This document shows positions 23,502-32,058 of a stretch of 56,284 bases of DNA, piece after piece. Source of the DNA: Ruminococcus sp. Its GTDB lineage: Bacteria > Bacillota > Clostridia > Oscillospirales > Ruminococcaceae. The DNA lies in the NCBI GenBank assembly GCA_017542125.1, contig JAFXXU010000080.1:1-56284 (forward strand), in the 5' to 3' direction. The stretch's first letter is position 1. Each line of letters starts with the position of its first letter. The notes under the pieces are model-generated. The model was given only the letters and a program-made list of their open reading frames with translations. It was not told the DNA's origin and searched no databases. A program made the position numbers and the translations under genes.

Positions 23502-23597
23502 TCACTTCTTGCCCTTGCCCTTTGCGGGCTTCTTGGTCTCCTCGGGTGCCTTATCCGGTACGGGGATCCTGACAATACGATTGATTATATCCATCAT
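23502..23597 (-). CDS. 31-aa basic microprotein
   Basis: 31 aa (MMDIINRIVR ... KKPAKGKGKK), with GGAGG just ahead and a lysine-rich tail. It fills the gap between two head genes in a transcript with no other gaps, which is the main support. It could be an assembly or DNA-binding peptide, but no evidence decides this. Confidence 0.5.
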   Translation of the reverse strand: MMDIINRIVRIPVPDKAPEETKKPAKGKGKK

Positions 23598-23608
23598 CTT
23601 GACCTCCT

Positions 23609-23989
23609 TCAAGCCGGAGCCGCTTCACACGTCAGGCCGCTCAAGCTGTAAACCTTGGTAACAGTGTCATAGCCTTCCTTGCTTGCGGAGATCGTTACAG
23701 TCTGTGTATCCTTGTCGGCTACGCGGAGAACAACTATACCGTCATCATCGAGGGTAACGGGGTTCGTGACCGTAACTGTGATCGTAGCACCGTCATGATT
23801 TGTAGTGCTGTGCAGCACAAGGAAATTACCGCTCTGCAAGGATACATCGCCGGAGAAGCCTGTGTAATCACTTACATACTTAAGCGTACCGGTGATGCCG
23901 TCCTCGCCTATGGTAATACCACTTTGCAAGTCGCCTATGGTCTTACCAAATAAATCCTCACTTGCCGATACTGCGGTATCTACCGACAA
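23609..23989 (-). CDS. Ig-like capsid decoration candidate
   Basis: 126 aa, beta-rich with Thr/Val repeats (GATITVTVTNPVTLDDDG; TQTVTISASKEGYDTVTKVY) typical of bacterial Ig-like domains on phage heads. The start is uncertain: the frame opens with TTG at 23989 directly after the capsid stop and no clear ribosome site is seen. It may be translated by coupling with the capsid gene. A surface-decoration role is inferred from position. Confidence 0.6.
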   Translation of the reverse strand: MSVDTAVSASEDLFGKTIGDLQSGITIGEDGITGTLKYVSDYTGFSGDVSLQSGNFLVLHSTTNHDGATITVTVTNPVTLDDDGIVVLRVADKDTQTVTISASKEGYDTVTKVYSLSGLTCEAAPA

Positions 23990-23991
23990 GG

Positions 23992-24840
23992 TCAGGTAGG
24001 GTCCACCAGATTGGCCTTAAGAATAAGGTCAGGTGTTACGGCCTTTGTGCCGTAGTGATAGAACAGCTCGACGCCGATAGCCTCGGAGAGAGGAATCTTC
24101 TCAGCGGAGTACTGATTCATCATAACGGGCTGAGCAACAGCGCCCTTAACCATGATCAGAATGTCGCAGCCAGAAGGCATACGAACGGAGCTGTTGACCT
24201 CGACACCGTGCCAAGCGAAGAACTGCTCTTCGGTAGTATCTACGTTAACGCGGGTCTTCTTATCAAGTTCGTTTCTGATCTTGCCGTACCACTCGGGTGA
24301 CAGGGTGAGAGCCATCATATCTCTGGGCACACCCTCGACGAAATCGTTCTGGGTAGTCTCCAGCTCCTGGATGATCTTCTCAAGGGCATCTTCGACTGCA
24401 AGAGCAGTAGAGATGTTTACAGAGGTCGCAGCAGTAGCCGCTACGCTGAAGAACACCTTATCAAGTGCAACAGCGACAGACAGTACATGGTTTGCGGAAC
24501 GTCTCTGAAGAACGTTATCAACCGGGTAGAGCCTTACGTCCTTTGCCTCGATCTCCTCGACGATCTCCTTGTCCTGATCGATAGCAACAGTTACGGGAGC
24601 AGCCTTTACGTTGTCACCCTTGCCTGCGGTTCTCGCAGTACCGTAATTCTTGGATGTGGCATTTGCGAAACGTCTTACCTCTACAGTACCCGAAACAGGA
24701 TCACCGGACAGATCGGTGTTCTTCAGTCTGTAGGAAAGAGCTTCCTTCTGGATGTTCTCGATAACAGCACCCGAAAGCTCTGCAAGGTAGTCGTTACCGG
24801 TTGTGGTAAGCAGAATGCTTAAAGATTCGATCTTTGCCAT
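23992..24840 (-). CDS. Major capsid protein
   Basis: 282 aa, following the scaffold gene and preceding the connector. Features: N-terminal helix (LSILLTTTGNDYLAELSG), E-loop/P-domain region rich in charged residues (DQDKEIVEEIEAKDVRLYP) and a C-terminal A-domain strand set (IGVELFYHYGTKAVTPDLIL). The size is at the lower end for HK97-fold capsids with a separate scaffold. Confidence 0.85.
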   Translation of the reverse strand: MAKIESLSILLTTTGNDYLAELSGAVIENIQKEALSYRLKNTDLSGDPVSGTVEVRRFANATSKNYGTARTAGKGDNVKAAPVTVAIDQDKEIVEEIEAKDVRLYPVDNVLQRRSANHVLSVAVALDKVFFSVAATAATSVNISTALAVEDALEKIIQELETTQNDFVEGVPRDMMALTLSPEWYGKIRNELDKKTRVNVDTTEEQFFAWHGVEVNSSVRMPSGCDILIMVKGAVAQPVMMNQYSAEKIPLSEAIGVELFYHYGTKAVTPDLILKANLVDPT

Positions 24841-24864
24841 TAACTTTCATTCCTTTCCGTGTTA

Positions 24865-25476
24865 TTACCAAACTTTCGGAATGACCTTCTTCTCCTGACC
24901 TCCTTCGGGAGGCGTATTGCCATTGAGGGAGCCCATGAACTTCGGAGCCTTTTCCTGCTGTTCGGCAGCTTTTGCGGCGGCATCCTTCTCCTCCTGGGTC
25001 TGATAAAGGTTTGCATCTTTGGTCTTTGCGTTTTTCATGAAGTCGTCAAAGCCGAAGAATGCACCATCTCTCCAGGGGAGCCCTTTGTCCTTCGACATGA
25101 TCTCCGCCTTAAGCGCCGCCTTTGCATAAGGTGAGGTCACACCGTACTCGTCGAACTTACCGTCGATCCAGGCGCTCTGATCTCTGGCGGTCAGCTGCGA
25201 CTCATAATCGGTCTTGAGCTGCTCCATCTGATCTTTGTACTTCTGGATCTCTGCCTGCATCGATTCAGGTGTGCTGTCACCGAACTTTGCGAGCGTGTCA
25301 TTAGCTGCTGTGAGCTGTGTGGTGAGATTGTCTCGCTCGGTCTTAAGCGTATCTCGTTCCGATGTGAGCGTAGCATTTTGCTGCTTCAGCTCATTGATGT
25401 CGGTGCCGTTTAAGGCGAATACACCTTTTACCTGCTCGTCATTAAGTCCCAGCGCGGTCAGTTCTTCTGTCTTCAT
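24865..25476 (-). CDS. Capsid scaffold protein (GP20-like)
   Basis: 203 aa; ATG at 25476 preceded by GGAGG. A long coiled coil (residues about 25-95; LTSERDTLKTERDNLTTQLT) is followed by a small folded part with DGKFDEYGVTSPYAKAALKA and a disordered, charged C-terminus, the typical layout of scaffolds that guide head shell assembly and are later removed. Confidence 0.85.
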   Translation of the reverse strand: MKTEELTALGLNDEQVKGVFALNGTDINELKQQNATLTSERDTLKTERDNLTTQLTAANDTLAKFGDSTPESMQAEIQKYKDQMEQLKTDYESQLTARDQSAWIDGKFDEYGVTSPYAKAALKAEIMSKDKGLPWRDGAFFGFDDFMKNAKTKDANLYQTQEEKDAAAKAAEQQEKAPKFMGSLNGNTPPEGGQEKKVIPKVW

Positions 25477-25599
25477 AAGATTTACCTCCAATATCTTTAG
25501 GCTTTTTAGGTCGTTGCCGTGACCGATATCTGCCGGGGTTAGGCGCCCGGCTCCGCCGATGGTACCCGTGCGTGATCATCGCACACGCATCGGGCATAT

Positions 25600-25645
25600 A
25601 AAAAAGGGCTGACAGTGCATTATGCACCATCAGCCCCGCTCGGCT
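25600..25645 (-). terminator. Terminator inside the head operon
   Basis: Leftward strand: GGGCTGA-N2-GTGC-N5-GCAC-N2-TCAGCCC then TTTTTTAT. A second hairpin (CCGATCA/TGATCGG, about 25650-25672) precedes it. It should stop or attenuate the transcript after the MuF-like and 44-aa genes, before scaffold and capsid, which therefore need read-through or a promoter in 25480-25600. I found no convincing promoter in that gap. Confidence 0.75.
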
Positions 25646-25676
25646 CTTCCGATCAACCGCTTATGATCGGGATTCG

Positions 25677-25811
25677 TTATTCTGTTATATCCTGCCGCTT
25701 TATGCGGACTACCTTGATCTTATCCTTTGTCGGGATCAACTCGACGCGATCCCCGAGCTCCAAGGCTTCAAGGATAAGCCGTATCTGCTGTTCATTCAAT
25801 TCGTATTTCAC
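25677..25811 (-). CDS. 44-aa protein, function unknown
   Basis: 44 aa with a GTG start at 25811, AAGGAGG 5 bases ahead and overlapping the stop of the MuF-like gene. Sequence starts VKYELNEQQIRLILEALELG and ends in a short strand (KIKVVRIKRQDITE). A helix-strand microdomain; small genes at this position are common in Firmicute phages. Function unknown. Confidence 0.6.
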   Translation of the reverse strand: MKYELNEQQIRLILEALELGDRVELIPTKDKIKVVRIKRQDITE

Positions 25812-27001
25812 GACTTCCTCCTTGCCACTCTCGTATATTTCGCCACTTCAAGGCGTGTCCATGACGGCTTAAGCTCATTGTCAGCGCAGAACTTCCGATA
25901 TGCAGCGACTTTGTTTTTCAGCTTAGCGACTGAAACATCGAGATCAGATTTGTACTGCTCTTTTTCACTCTCCGGGCAGTCCTTATATGCTTCATCGCGC
26001 CCTGCGACTTCATATTTCAGCTTTCGGATGCTCCGTTCGAGCTCTCGCTGTTTCTGTGACAGCTTGTAGATATCCTCGTTCTTTTCCTTGTCGAAATGCT
26101 CGTAAACGTTATGTCCCTTGATGCCGGGACCGAAGCTGTGCCGGCAGTTCCAGCCGCATAACCCCTCGCCGGTGCCATAGCCACAGACATCGAAATTCGG
26201 AAGCCCTTTTGTCCGGCCCGTTCTCGAATACAGTTTTGCCTGCCACCAATAATGATTGCCGGGGTTTTCGCCGCCGTCACCGATACGGGCTCCGAAGTGC
26301 CCCGAAACTTGGATAACATCCCAGTCCATATCGATCATACCTTGCAGCGAGATATTGCCTGCCGTCTGTGTTGTTCCGGTCCGTACCGCCCGCAGTACAG
26401 CGGTTTCGATTGTATCTCGATGATACACCGAAGGCGTGCCGGGAGCGCCGCCGTAAGCGATTTTCAGCTGTGTTGTGCAGAGCTGGTCGATTGCCTCTCT
26501 ATACGCCTCTTGGTATGATACCGCGCCGGACATTACTTCCAGATGCGCTGTATCAAGGAGCTGGCGGAACCTCTGCTGCGAAGCGTGGGCTGTTGTTCGG
26601 GTGAAGTTGTGCAAAGTGCCAAAGGTGCGCTGCATAGTATCTTCCATGATCTGCACCATTCGCGGCATCTCGTATATAGGTACGGTTTTCTTGCCCTCTG
26701 CATCATAAATTTTTCTATCAGCATCCCAGGCAGTTATTCCGGTGTCCTCGAAGATCTGAACGATCTCTTTTTCGACCTTGCCCGTCCATCGCTTGATCTC
26801 GGCTTGCACGGCCTCGAAATGGGCGTTAGTCTCATCAAGCACCTGCACCGCCCATATATCAGAAGCGGAAAGCTGAAAGACACCGCTTTTCAAGCGTGCC
26901 ATGATCCGCCGGATCATATCATTGGTGATATAGATATTGAGCTGATCTACGAAGGGCTGCATCGTTTCGATGAGCCTATCGATCTCTTCCGGAGTAAGCA
27001 T
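25808..27001 (-). CDS. Minor head protein (Phage_min_cap2, MuF-like)
   Basis: 397 aa. N-terminal helical part (MLTPEEIDRLIETMQPFV), central VSGHFGARIGDGGENPGNHY and a conserved CGWNCRHSFGPG near residue 286, the signature of minor capsid protein 2, which is ejected with or plugs the portal. A C-terminal coiled coil (about 305-375). Its ATG overlaps the portal stop. No toxin domain attached. Confidence 0.88.
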   Translation of the reverse strand: MLTPEEIDRLIETMQPFVDQLNIYITNDMIRRIMARLKSGVFQLSASDIWAVQVLDETNAHFEAVQAEIKRWTGKVEKEIVQIFEDTGITAWDADRKIYDAEGKKTVPIYEMPRMVQIMEDTMQRTFGTLHNFTRTTAHASQQRFRQLLDTAHLEVMSGAVSYQEAYREAIDQLCTTQLKIAYGGAPGTPSVYHRDTIETAVLRAVRTGTTQTAGNISLQGMIDMDWDVIQVSGHFGARIGDGGENPGNHYWWQAKLYSRTGRTKGLPNFDVCGYGTGEGLCGWNCRHSFGPGIKGHNVYEHFDKEKNEDIYKLSQKQRELERSIRKLKYEVAGRDEAYKDCPESEKEQYKSDLDVSVAKLKNKVAAYRKFCADNELKPSWTRLEVAKYTRVARRKS

Positions 27002-28449
27002 CAGGCACCGCCGCCTTTAGTAAGCAGCTCCTGCTGGAATAAAGCGATCTCCCTATCCGCCTGTTGTGCTTCCATAATCATTGCTTTGGCTTCATCCTCG
27101 GACATCTTCTCGAATCTGACGAAGTACATCCACTTAGGCACCCAGCCCTGCTGAACATACATCTTCCAATTAGCCTTATCCTCTTCATAGCTGTATGTTA
27201 TATCTCCGAAGTGGAATTCAAGCTCGTAATCGCCGAGAGGTGCAGCGTTCATTAGTGTAGCTGTTGCATTCGCGCCCTCGATAGCCTGTTCAAGCGCCGC
27301 CTGGAGAGCATCGCGTTCATTCTTGATAGTCTGAATCGTGTCTCTGTCGTCGCTCTCGATCTGTGTTGCCGTTACAGCTCCGCGCTGACCGTCAAGGACG
27401 AAAACTCCTTCGGAGAACCCACACTTGACACCGGCCATTGAGAGGTTGAAGTTAATATCCCGCAAGCGCTGCTCTGTAAGCACCGTTGCCGTATGCTCGC
27501 GGACAGATTCGTTACTGTCATCGTTGATGCCGATGCCCAGCTCCTGCACATACCGAGGGAGCTTGATGCCCCTATTGTCCGCGCCGCGCTTAACGGTCTG
27601 ACCGATGAAGGTTATATGCTTACTGTCTGCGATCTCTGCGCTCTTTCGGCTGATACCGAGGTCTATATCTTCAAGCTCCTGGATAGCATCGGAGAAAATC
27701 GACGTACCATAGGGAGAAGAAGGATCAATGATATTTGCACCGGGGACCCGGTAATAGGCGAACAGAGGTTTGGTCAAGCCTGAAATAGTTACTTCCGGCT
27801 CTATATGCGCCCACTGCTTGACGATTGCAAGCGGCACCTCATTACCGAGCATAAGACTTCCGCTCGGACCTCTGGTATTCCTGTACGCCTTATTCGATAC
27901 CCGATAGACGCTATCCTCGCTGTCAGCCAGCTTTTCAAAGCGATGGTATTCAAGGCGGGTATATATGTCCTTGTTCTGTGTGACCTGCATCGCAAAGATC
28001 GCACCGATGACGTTATGGTTACTGTCGATCTCGGTGATCCCGAAGCTGCCGGGCCTGACGAAGTCCCAGCTGTCGCCATTCCAACGGATCATCATACCGC
28101 CGAGCCTGTCGGCCTCGCAGAGCTGCTCCGGCAGACGGTCAAGCAGACTCTTTATAACAACGTCCTGCAAGTACTGCACCCTGGGATTGTCACCGCTTGC
28201 CGTGATCCCGATGTCAAGCGTTGTCAGCTTTGCACGGGTGTCGGATATGAACTTAGCCATATTGATCGTGACTACGTCATCTGAAGGATCAAGCCAGGGC
28301 GGAGCTCCTCGGGATATGTCATCCCAGAGTTTTATCGCCCGGCGCATCTCCAGCGATGATATAAGCTTAACGCCGAAGCCTTTGGCGGCGGCATCCTCTG
28401 TCAGTTCAAGCAGGCCAAGTCTGCTTAATATCTTCGTAAATATATTCAA
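27001..28449 (-). CDS. Portal protein
   Basis: 482 aa, SPP1 Gp6-like portal. It has the typical early aromatic region (RGAPPWLDPSDDVVTINMAK), a central AGVKCGFSEGVFVLDGQ and a long acidic C-terminal helix region after residue 385. Twelve copies form the DNA gate of the head and dock the terminase. Placed between terminase large subunit and MuF-like gene. Confidence 0.9.
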   Translation of the reverse strand: MNIFTKILSRLGLLELTEDAAAKGFGVKLISSLEMRRAIKLWDDISRGAPPWLDPSDDVVTINMAKFISDTRAKLTTLDIGITASGDNPRVQYLQDVVIKSLLDRLPEQLCEADRLGGMMIRWNGDSWDFVRPGSFGITEIDSNHNVIGAIFAMQVTQNKDIYTRLEYHRFEKLADSEDSVYRVSNKAYRNTRGPSGSLMLGNEVPLAIVKQWAHIEPEVTISGLTKPLFAYYRVPGANIIDPSSPYGTSIFSDAIQELEDIDLGISRKSAEIADSKHITFIGQTVKRGADNRGIKLPRYVQELGIGINDDSNESVREHTATVLTEQRLRDINFNLSMAGVKCGFSEGVFVLDGQRGAVTATQIESDDRDTIQTIKNERDALQAALEQAIEGANATATLMNAAPLGDYELEFHFGDITYSYEEDKANWKMYVQQGWVPKWMYFVRFEKMSEDEAKAMIMEAQQADREIALFQQELLTKGGGA

Positions 28450-28467
28450 ATGCTCACCGCCTTGTTA

Positions 28468-29703
28468 TTACAGTATAGTGATCAGCTCGTCACGGAGCAC
28501 GGTTAGGCAGAAATAACGAAGTTCGTCCATCGCGTGATCGTTCTCCTTGATAACACGGTCTTCCTTTGCCTCTTCATCCCAGGCATAGCTGTTAAACTCT
28601 CTGAAAGTGTACTTGCAGCTTTCGTGGAACCGCAGGACTCCGGCATTCAGAAACTTTGTAACAACCTGGATGCCGAACAACACGTCATTCCGCGCCCTTC
28701 TTACAACATAATCACTGTATTTGTTGATAGTTTCTATGAAAGATGCTGCCGAAGGATCTATAACGACATACTCGATGCGAGTTTCGCCGACCAGCTCCTT
28801 GAGCATCTTATAATATGCCTCATCGTCAACACGTTTCGCGGACCGTCCTGTATAGTACAGCTCCCTGATTTTGGTCGCCTGCCGATTCGCGGGATCATAC
28901 ATATAAAGCCCCGCCGCAAAAGGATTGACCGTGCCGTAGTCGATAGCGACATAATAACGGCACCGAGGTCCCGCTTCCGGGATAACGTCCGTAATGTGTC
29001 TGTCGGGATCGAACATCGGATACACAAGCCCCTCTGTCCGCACCCACTGACCGAGGATAAAACGCCGATAGAAAACGCCCGTGTAAAGCGATTCATAGCG
29101 CTGCTTGATCTCCTCGGACAGGCTCGGATTGTCCGACATCGTGAAGTGCAGATACAGAATGTGCTTTTTATTGCGCTTATATATCCACTCTTTCAAGAAC
29201 CAATGCTCCGGAGTATCGGGGTTACAGTTGAACCAAAATTTTGAACCCGCGACCGAGCATCTAGCGATAGCCTGTTCAACAAAGCTGCGCGGCATAAGCG
29301 CTGTTTCGTCGAGCATTACACCCGAAAGCGTGATACCCTGAATCAGCGACTGCGAGCTTTCGTCCTTGCCGCCGAACAGGTAATAGGTGTTTGTGTGCCC
29401 GCCGCCGGATATGATCAGACAGTTTTCGGTGCGCTTTTCGATGATCGTATAAATACCCTCGAACCACTGCGACAGATGCTTTATAACATTTCGCCGAAGC
29501 GCCTCGATTGTCTTTCCGCAGAATGCGAACACTCCGTTGTCGAAGTTGGTCATCGACCAGTTGATGAAGCCTATCGACATCGAGAGGGTCTTGCCGGATC
29601 GAACGGATCCGTCACAGATTATCCCCTGATAGTCCTTCAGGTTCGGACGGTTCCACCAGGTCATCGTCAGATTCTGGCGTTTCGAAAATCTCCGGTATAT
29701 CAT
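28468..29703 (-). CDS. terL: Terminase large subunit
   Basis: 411 aa. ATPase: Walker A DGSVRSGKT at 31-39 and Walker B GVMLDETAL at 128-136. The C-terminal nuclease has YVAIDYGTV near 250 and VVIDPSAAS near 320, the acidic metal ligands. PBSX type. The ATG at 29703 follows GAGGAGG and lies inside the small-subunit gene (92-bp overlap). It pumps and cuts DNA at the portal. Confidence 0.93.
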   Translation of the reverse strand: MIYRRFSKRQNLTMTWWNRPNLKDYQGIICDGSVRSGKTLSMSIGFINWSMTNFDNGVFAFCGKTIEALRRNVIKHLSQWFEGIYTIIEKRTENCLIISGGGHTNTYYLFGGKDESSQSLIQGITLSGVMLDETALMPRSFVEQAIARCSVAGSKFWFNCNPDTPEHWFLKEWIYKRNKKHILYLHFTMSDNPSLSEEIKQRYESLYTGVFYRRFILGQWVRTEGLVYPMFDPDRHITDVIPEAGPRCRYYVAIDYGTVNPFAAGLYMYDPANRQATKIRELYYTGRSAKRVDDEAYYKMLKELVGETRIEYVVIDPSAASFIETINKYSDYVVRRARNDVLFGIQVVTKFLNAGVLRFHESCKYTFREFNSYAWDEEAKEDRVIKENDHAMDELRYFCLTVLRDELITIL

Positions 29704-30100
29704 CAACGCTCACCTCCTCGGAAGAAGATGCTTTGATCATATCAAACAGATTGTTTTCCTTGCTGTCATCCTTGATGCCCAGCTCTCCGGATGCTTCCAG
29801 ATAGAGCGAGATCGCGGCGACATTGCCCGCCTGAGCCATACGGATGAGAGCATCAACTATGTGCATTTTCTGAGTAAGCTCTTCTTCGGGTATTCCGAGG
29901 CGCATCAGACGCTTTTTAACGCGCCCGTCTTTGATGGGGAGTCCGGAGTATATGAGCAGCAGATCATTGAGCCTCTGGCGCTCTCTGCGCTTCTGCTGCG
30001 ATGCCTTGCCACCGGCAGACTGTATGGCGTGACGCTCTTCGGGCGTTCTCTCGCTCATCGGTATCAGGTTCTTATTCTGAGGCCGTTCCTTTTTTGCCAT
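29612..30100 (-). CDS. Terminase small subunit (probable)
   Basis: 162 aa, ATG at 30100 preceded by GGGGGAGG. Basic N-terminus (KASQQKRRERQRLNDLL), a helical middle (EELTQKMHIVDALIRMAQAG) and an acidic tail. It precedes and overlaps the large subunit, the standard place for the DNA-recognising small subunit. Sequence alone is not decisive. Confidence 0.7.
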   Translation of the reverse strand: MAKKERPQNKNLIPMSERTPEERHAIQSAGGKASQQKRRERQRLNDLLLIYSGLPIKDGRVKKRLMRLGIPEEELTQKMHIVDALIRMAQAGNVAAISLYLEASGELGIKDDSKENNLFDMIKASSSEEVSVDDIPEIFETPESDDDLVEPSEPEGLSGDNL

Positions 30101-30161
30101 ACTCTGCACCTCCCCCGCTCAGCTATCGCACTCCGCCTCTCTTTCGTGTAGCTTTCTATGA

Positions 30162-30974
30162 TTACTGCTCCGGCCTATATACATAGACGTAACCGTATTT
30201 CTTTTGATTGGCTGTCAGCCATTTGTTAACAGCATCGTTATAGTCTTTGCCTTTAAGGTTTGCCGTTTTCACGGCTTTCACGAACGACGAAGCCTTGAAG
30301 TGCGGAGTCTTCGTGAAAATATAATCGCCTGCATACTGCGCGGTCTCGGCCGTTCTGCCTTGCTTCGAGCTGCTTGCAACTATACCACTTGATGGCTCCA
30401 TAGCGGTGCTGATCAAATCACCGCCGGAAAATGTCGGCCATCCGTTCTTCGGATGATTATGGAGCACAAACTCTCCATTTCCGCCCGCTATCATTACTTC
30501 GCCTGCGGTTCCGTGTATATACTGTGTAACAAAGCCCTGAGCATCAACGGTTATTCCGTGTTCCGTGTCACTTCCTGCATGGGCATTTCGGAAAGCTTCA
30601 AGCGTCTTGTCAAAGCTCGTATCCTTGCCGAATAATGCATTAAACCTTGCATTCAGATCACGGGACTCGAAACCGCTTCCGCCGCCTCCGCCCAAGGGAA
30701 TACCCTTATGTGTATAGCTCATCCCGCTATCGCCGCCGCGCTTATGCAGGGCAATAACAGGCATACGGCTCCAGCCGTTGATTATATCTCGTATCTTCTT
30801 GCCGTCAAGCTCGTAGTCAAGCACAACCTCGACATCGTTTCCCTTAAATTCGGCAATCGTCTCGCCAGTTTCCATATTCCAAAGCTCTAACGGCTTACGG
30901 AACAGGATAACGGAGCTGTTAAGTAAGACCCCCCCACGAGATTTGAACTCGTGTTTGAAAGTACTTATAAGCAT
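30162..30974 (-). CDS. JAB/MPN-like metalloprotease-type protein, role unknown
   Basis: 270 aa, ATG at 30974 with AGGAGG 5 bases ahead, overlapping the DUF4417 stop. The segment EFVLHNHPKNGWPTFSGGDL (about residues 165-184) resembles the HxH...SxxD zinc centre of JAB/MPN peptidases. A Gly-rich linker (GGGGGSG) follows the first 90 residues. Residues 7-14 are encoded by a tRNA T-arm-like sequence (30936-30952). A substrate is not evident; similar domains occur in tail-tip and toxin-associated proteins. Confidence 0.6.
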   Translation of the reverse strand: MLISTFKHEFKSRGGVLLNSSVILFRKPLELWNMETGETIAEFKGNDVEVVLDYELDGKKIRDIINGWSRMPVIALHKRGGDSGMSYTHKGIPLGGGGGSGFESRDLNARFNALFGKDTSFDKTLEAFRNAHAGSDTEHGITVDAQGFVTQYIHGTAGEVMIAGGNGEFVLHNHPKNGWPTFSGGDLISTAMEPSSGIVASSSKQGRTAETAQYAGDYIFTKTPHFKASSFVKAVKTANLKGKDYNDAVNKWLTANQKKYGYVYVYRPEQ

Positions 30975-31600
30975 TGTGCCCTCCTGTGTTTCTCCTGGAA
31001 TGCCGGAATACGGATGATCCGTTCATCGGCGCAGTCTTCCGGCACCTGCCCGTAGAATAGTATCTTGCTCGGTCTGAGTCTGTGAAGCATCTCGTGAAAG
31101 CCGAGGCTGAATATCCGTCTCGACTCCGGGCGCAGCTGCGTTCCGACAGATGATACGGCTACCGTGCTGTGCATTGGATCGCCGTCAAAGCACCAATCGA
31201 AATCGCACTCATCGCCCCATTGGATCGTCGGGATAACGGTCAGCCCCTTAAGCTGCCAGTATGCACCAAGCCAATGATTCTTGAAGCGCTGGTAAACTCT
31301 GACCGCTTTCGGGAAGTCGATATATCCCGAGAAATCGGGAGAGCATACGCAAGCGAATGGAGATAGCTTGTCAGTCCAGTACTCCGGCTGCTGCCAGATG
31401 CGTGTGAACTGATAATCGTCAACGAAAAAATGGACCCCGAATCGCTCCGGAGTCCTGCACGTCTTGACGTAGTTGAACCCGATGAGCTGATCCGGTACAT
31501 AATGCGTCGGCTGTATCTGCGGGATGTCGTATTCACCCGCGCCGGGGAACATTTCCCTGTTTAGATTTTCGTAAGCGTTTCGTGTCTGCCGGTATATCAC
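30965..31600 (-). CDS. DUF4417 protein
   Basis: 211 aa, GTG start at 31600, GGGAGG 8 bases ahead. Motifs DDYQFTRIWQQPEYW, SPDFSGYIDFP and DWCFDGDPMHSTVAVSSVG fit DUF4417, a family of unknown function common in phages and mobile elements of Firmicutes. An unusual folded leader (31601-31800) precedes it. Located between early genes and the terminase. Confidence 0.82.
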   Translation of the reverse strand: MIYRQTRNAYENLNREMFPGAGEYDIPQIQPTHYVPDQLIGFNYVKTCRTPERFGVHFFVDDYQFTRIWQQPEYWTDKLSPFACVCSPDFSGYIDFPKAVRVYQRFKNHWLGAYWQLKGLTVIPTIQWGDECDFDWCFDGDPMHSTVAVSSVGTQLRPESRRIFSLGFHEMLHRLRPSKILFYGQVPEDCADERIIRIPAFQEKHRRAQCL

Positions 31601-31800
31601 CGTTAACGCCTCCCGTGTTGTGGATCAGGGCGACGGAGTCAAACCGTCGTATAACGGGGCGTACAACTCCCGAAATTAAATCTTTCCCTGCATAGTGACC
31701 GCACATGGTACGCATCAGCGGTGGAAACTGAGAGGCGCGTGCGGTTCTGTTCTTATAATCGGCTCCCAAGTGTGCCCCTGCCGGAGCCTGGGAGAGTTGT
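31601..31800 (-). ncRNA. Folded leader RNA before the DUF4417 gene
   Basis: 200 bases with no convincing gene. Leftward strand stems: CTCCCA/TGGGAG enclosing GCTCC/GGGGC; ACCGCAC/GTGCGGT (7 bp) enclosing a G/C-rich loop; CAGGG/CCCTG enclosing CGGG/CCCG and a T-arm-like GACGG-TTTGACT-CCGTC. The last block looks like a tRNA lacking its D arm. It runs up to the ribosome site of the DUF4417 gene, so it may control that gene or be a separate RNA. Confidence 0.5.
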
Positions 31801-32046
31801 TCAGAGCTTGATGTGTTCGATAGCTGCTCTCGCTTCCAGTACGGCGATGTAGTCTGCCATTGCTCTGATCTGGAGATTATATACTCCGCGAGGACAGGTG
31901 GGCGTGAAATTCAGCTCGCCTTTGTCCCACTTTTCGAGCATTGCCCTCAGCTTGTCAAATCGGATCACGAGCTGATAGTATTCAGCCCTGAAACGGTCTT
32001 TATAATCCTCGGAGCTCATCAGCTCGATAGTATCTATCAGATCCAC
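31801..32046 (-). CDS. crAss001_48-related small protein
   Basis: 81 aa with the pattern DYKDRFRAEYYQLVIRFDKL and LNFTPTCPRGVYNLQIRAM, typical of the small helical phage family named after a crAss-like phage protein. Function unknown. Likely co-transcribed with the 32059-32322 gene from the promoter near 32555. Confidence 0.75.
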   Translation of the reverse strand: MDLIDTIELMSSEDYKDRFRAEYYQLVIRFDKLRAMLEKWDKGELNFTPTCPRGVYNLQIRAMADYIAVLEARAAIEHIKL

Positions 32047-32058
32047 AGTTATCCCCCC

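Noticed and set aside
30936-30952. A real tRNA gene at the T-arm-like sequence
   Set aside because: No acceptor, D or anticodon arm can be found around it; only the T arm is present.
31533-31769. A 78-aa gene on the leftward strand ahead of DUF4417
   Set aside because: It lies over long RNA stems, overlaps the DUF4417 gene in another frame, lacks a ribosome site and has an unnatural composition.
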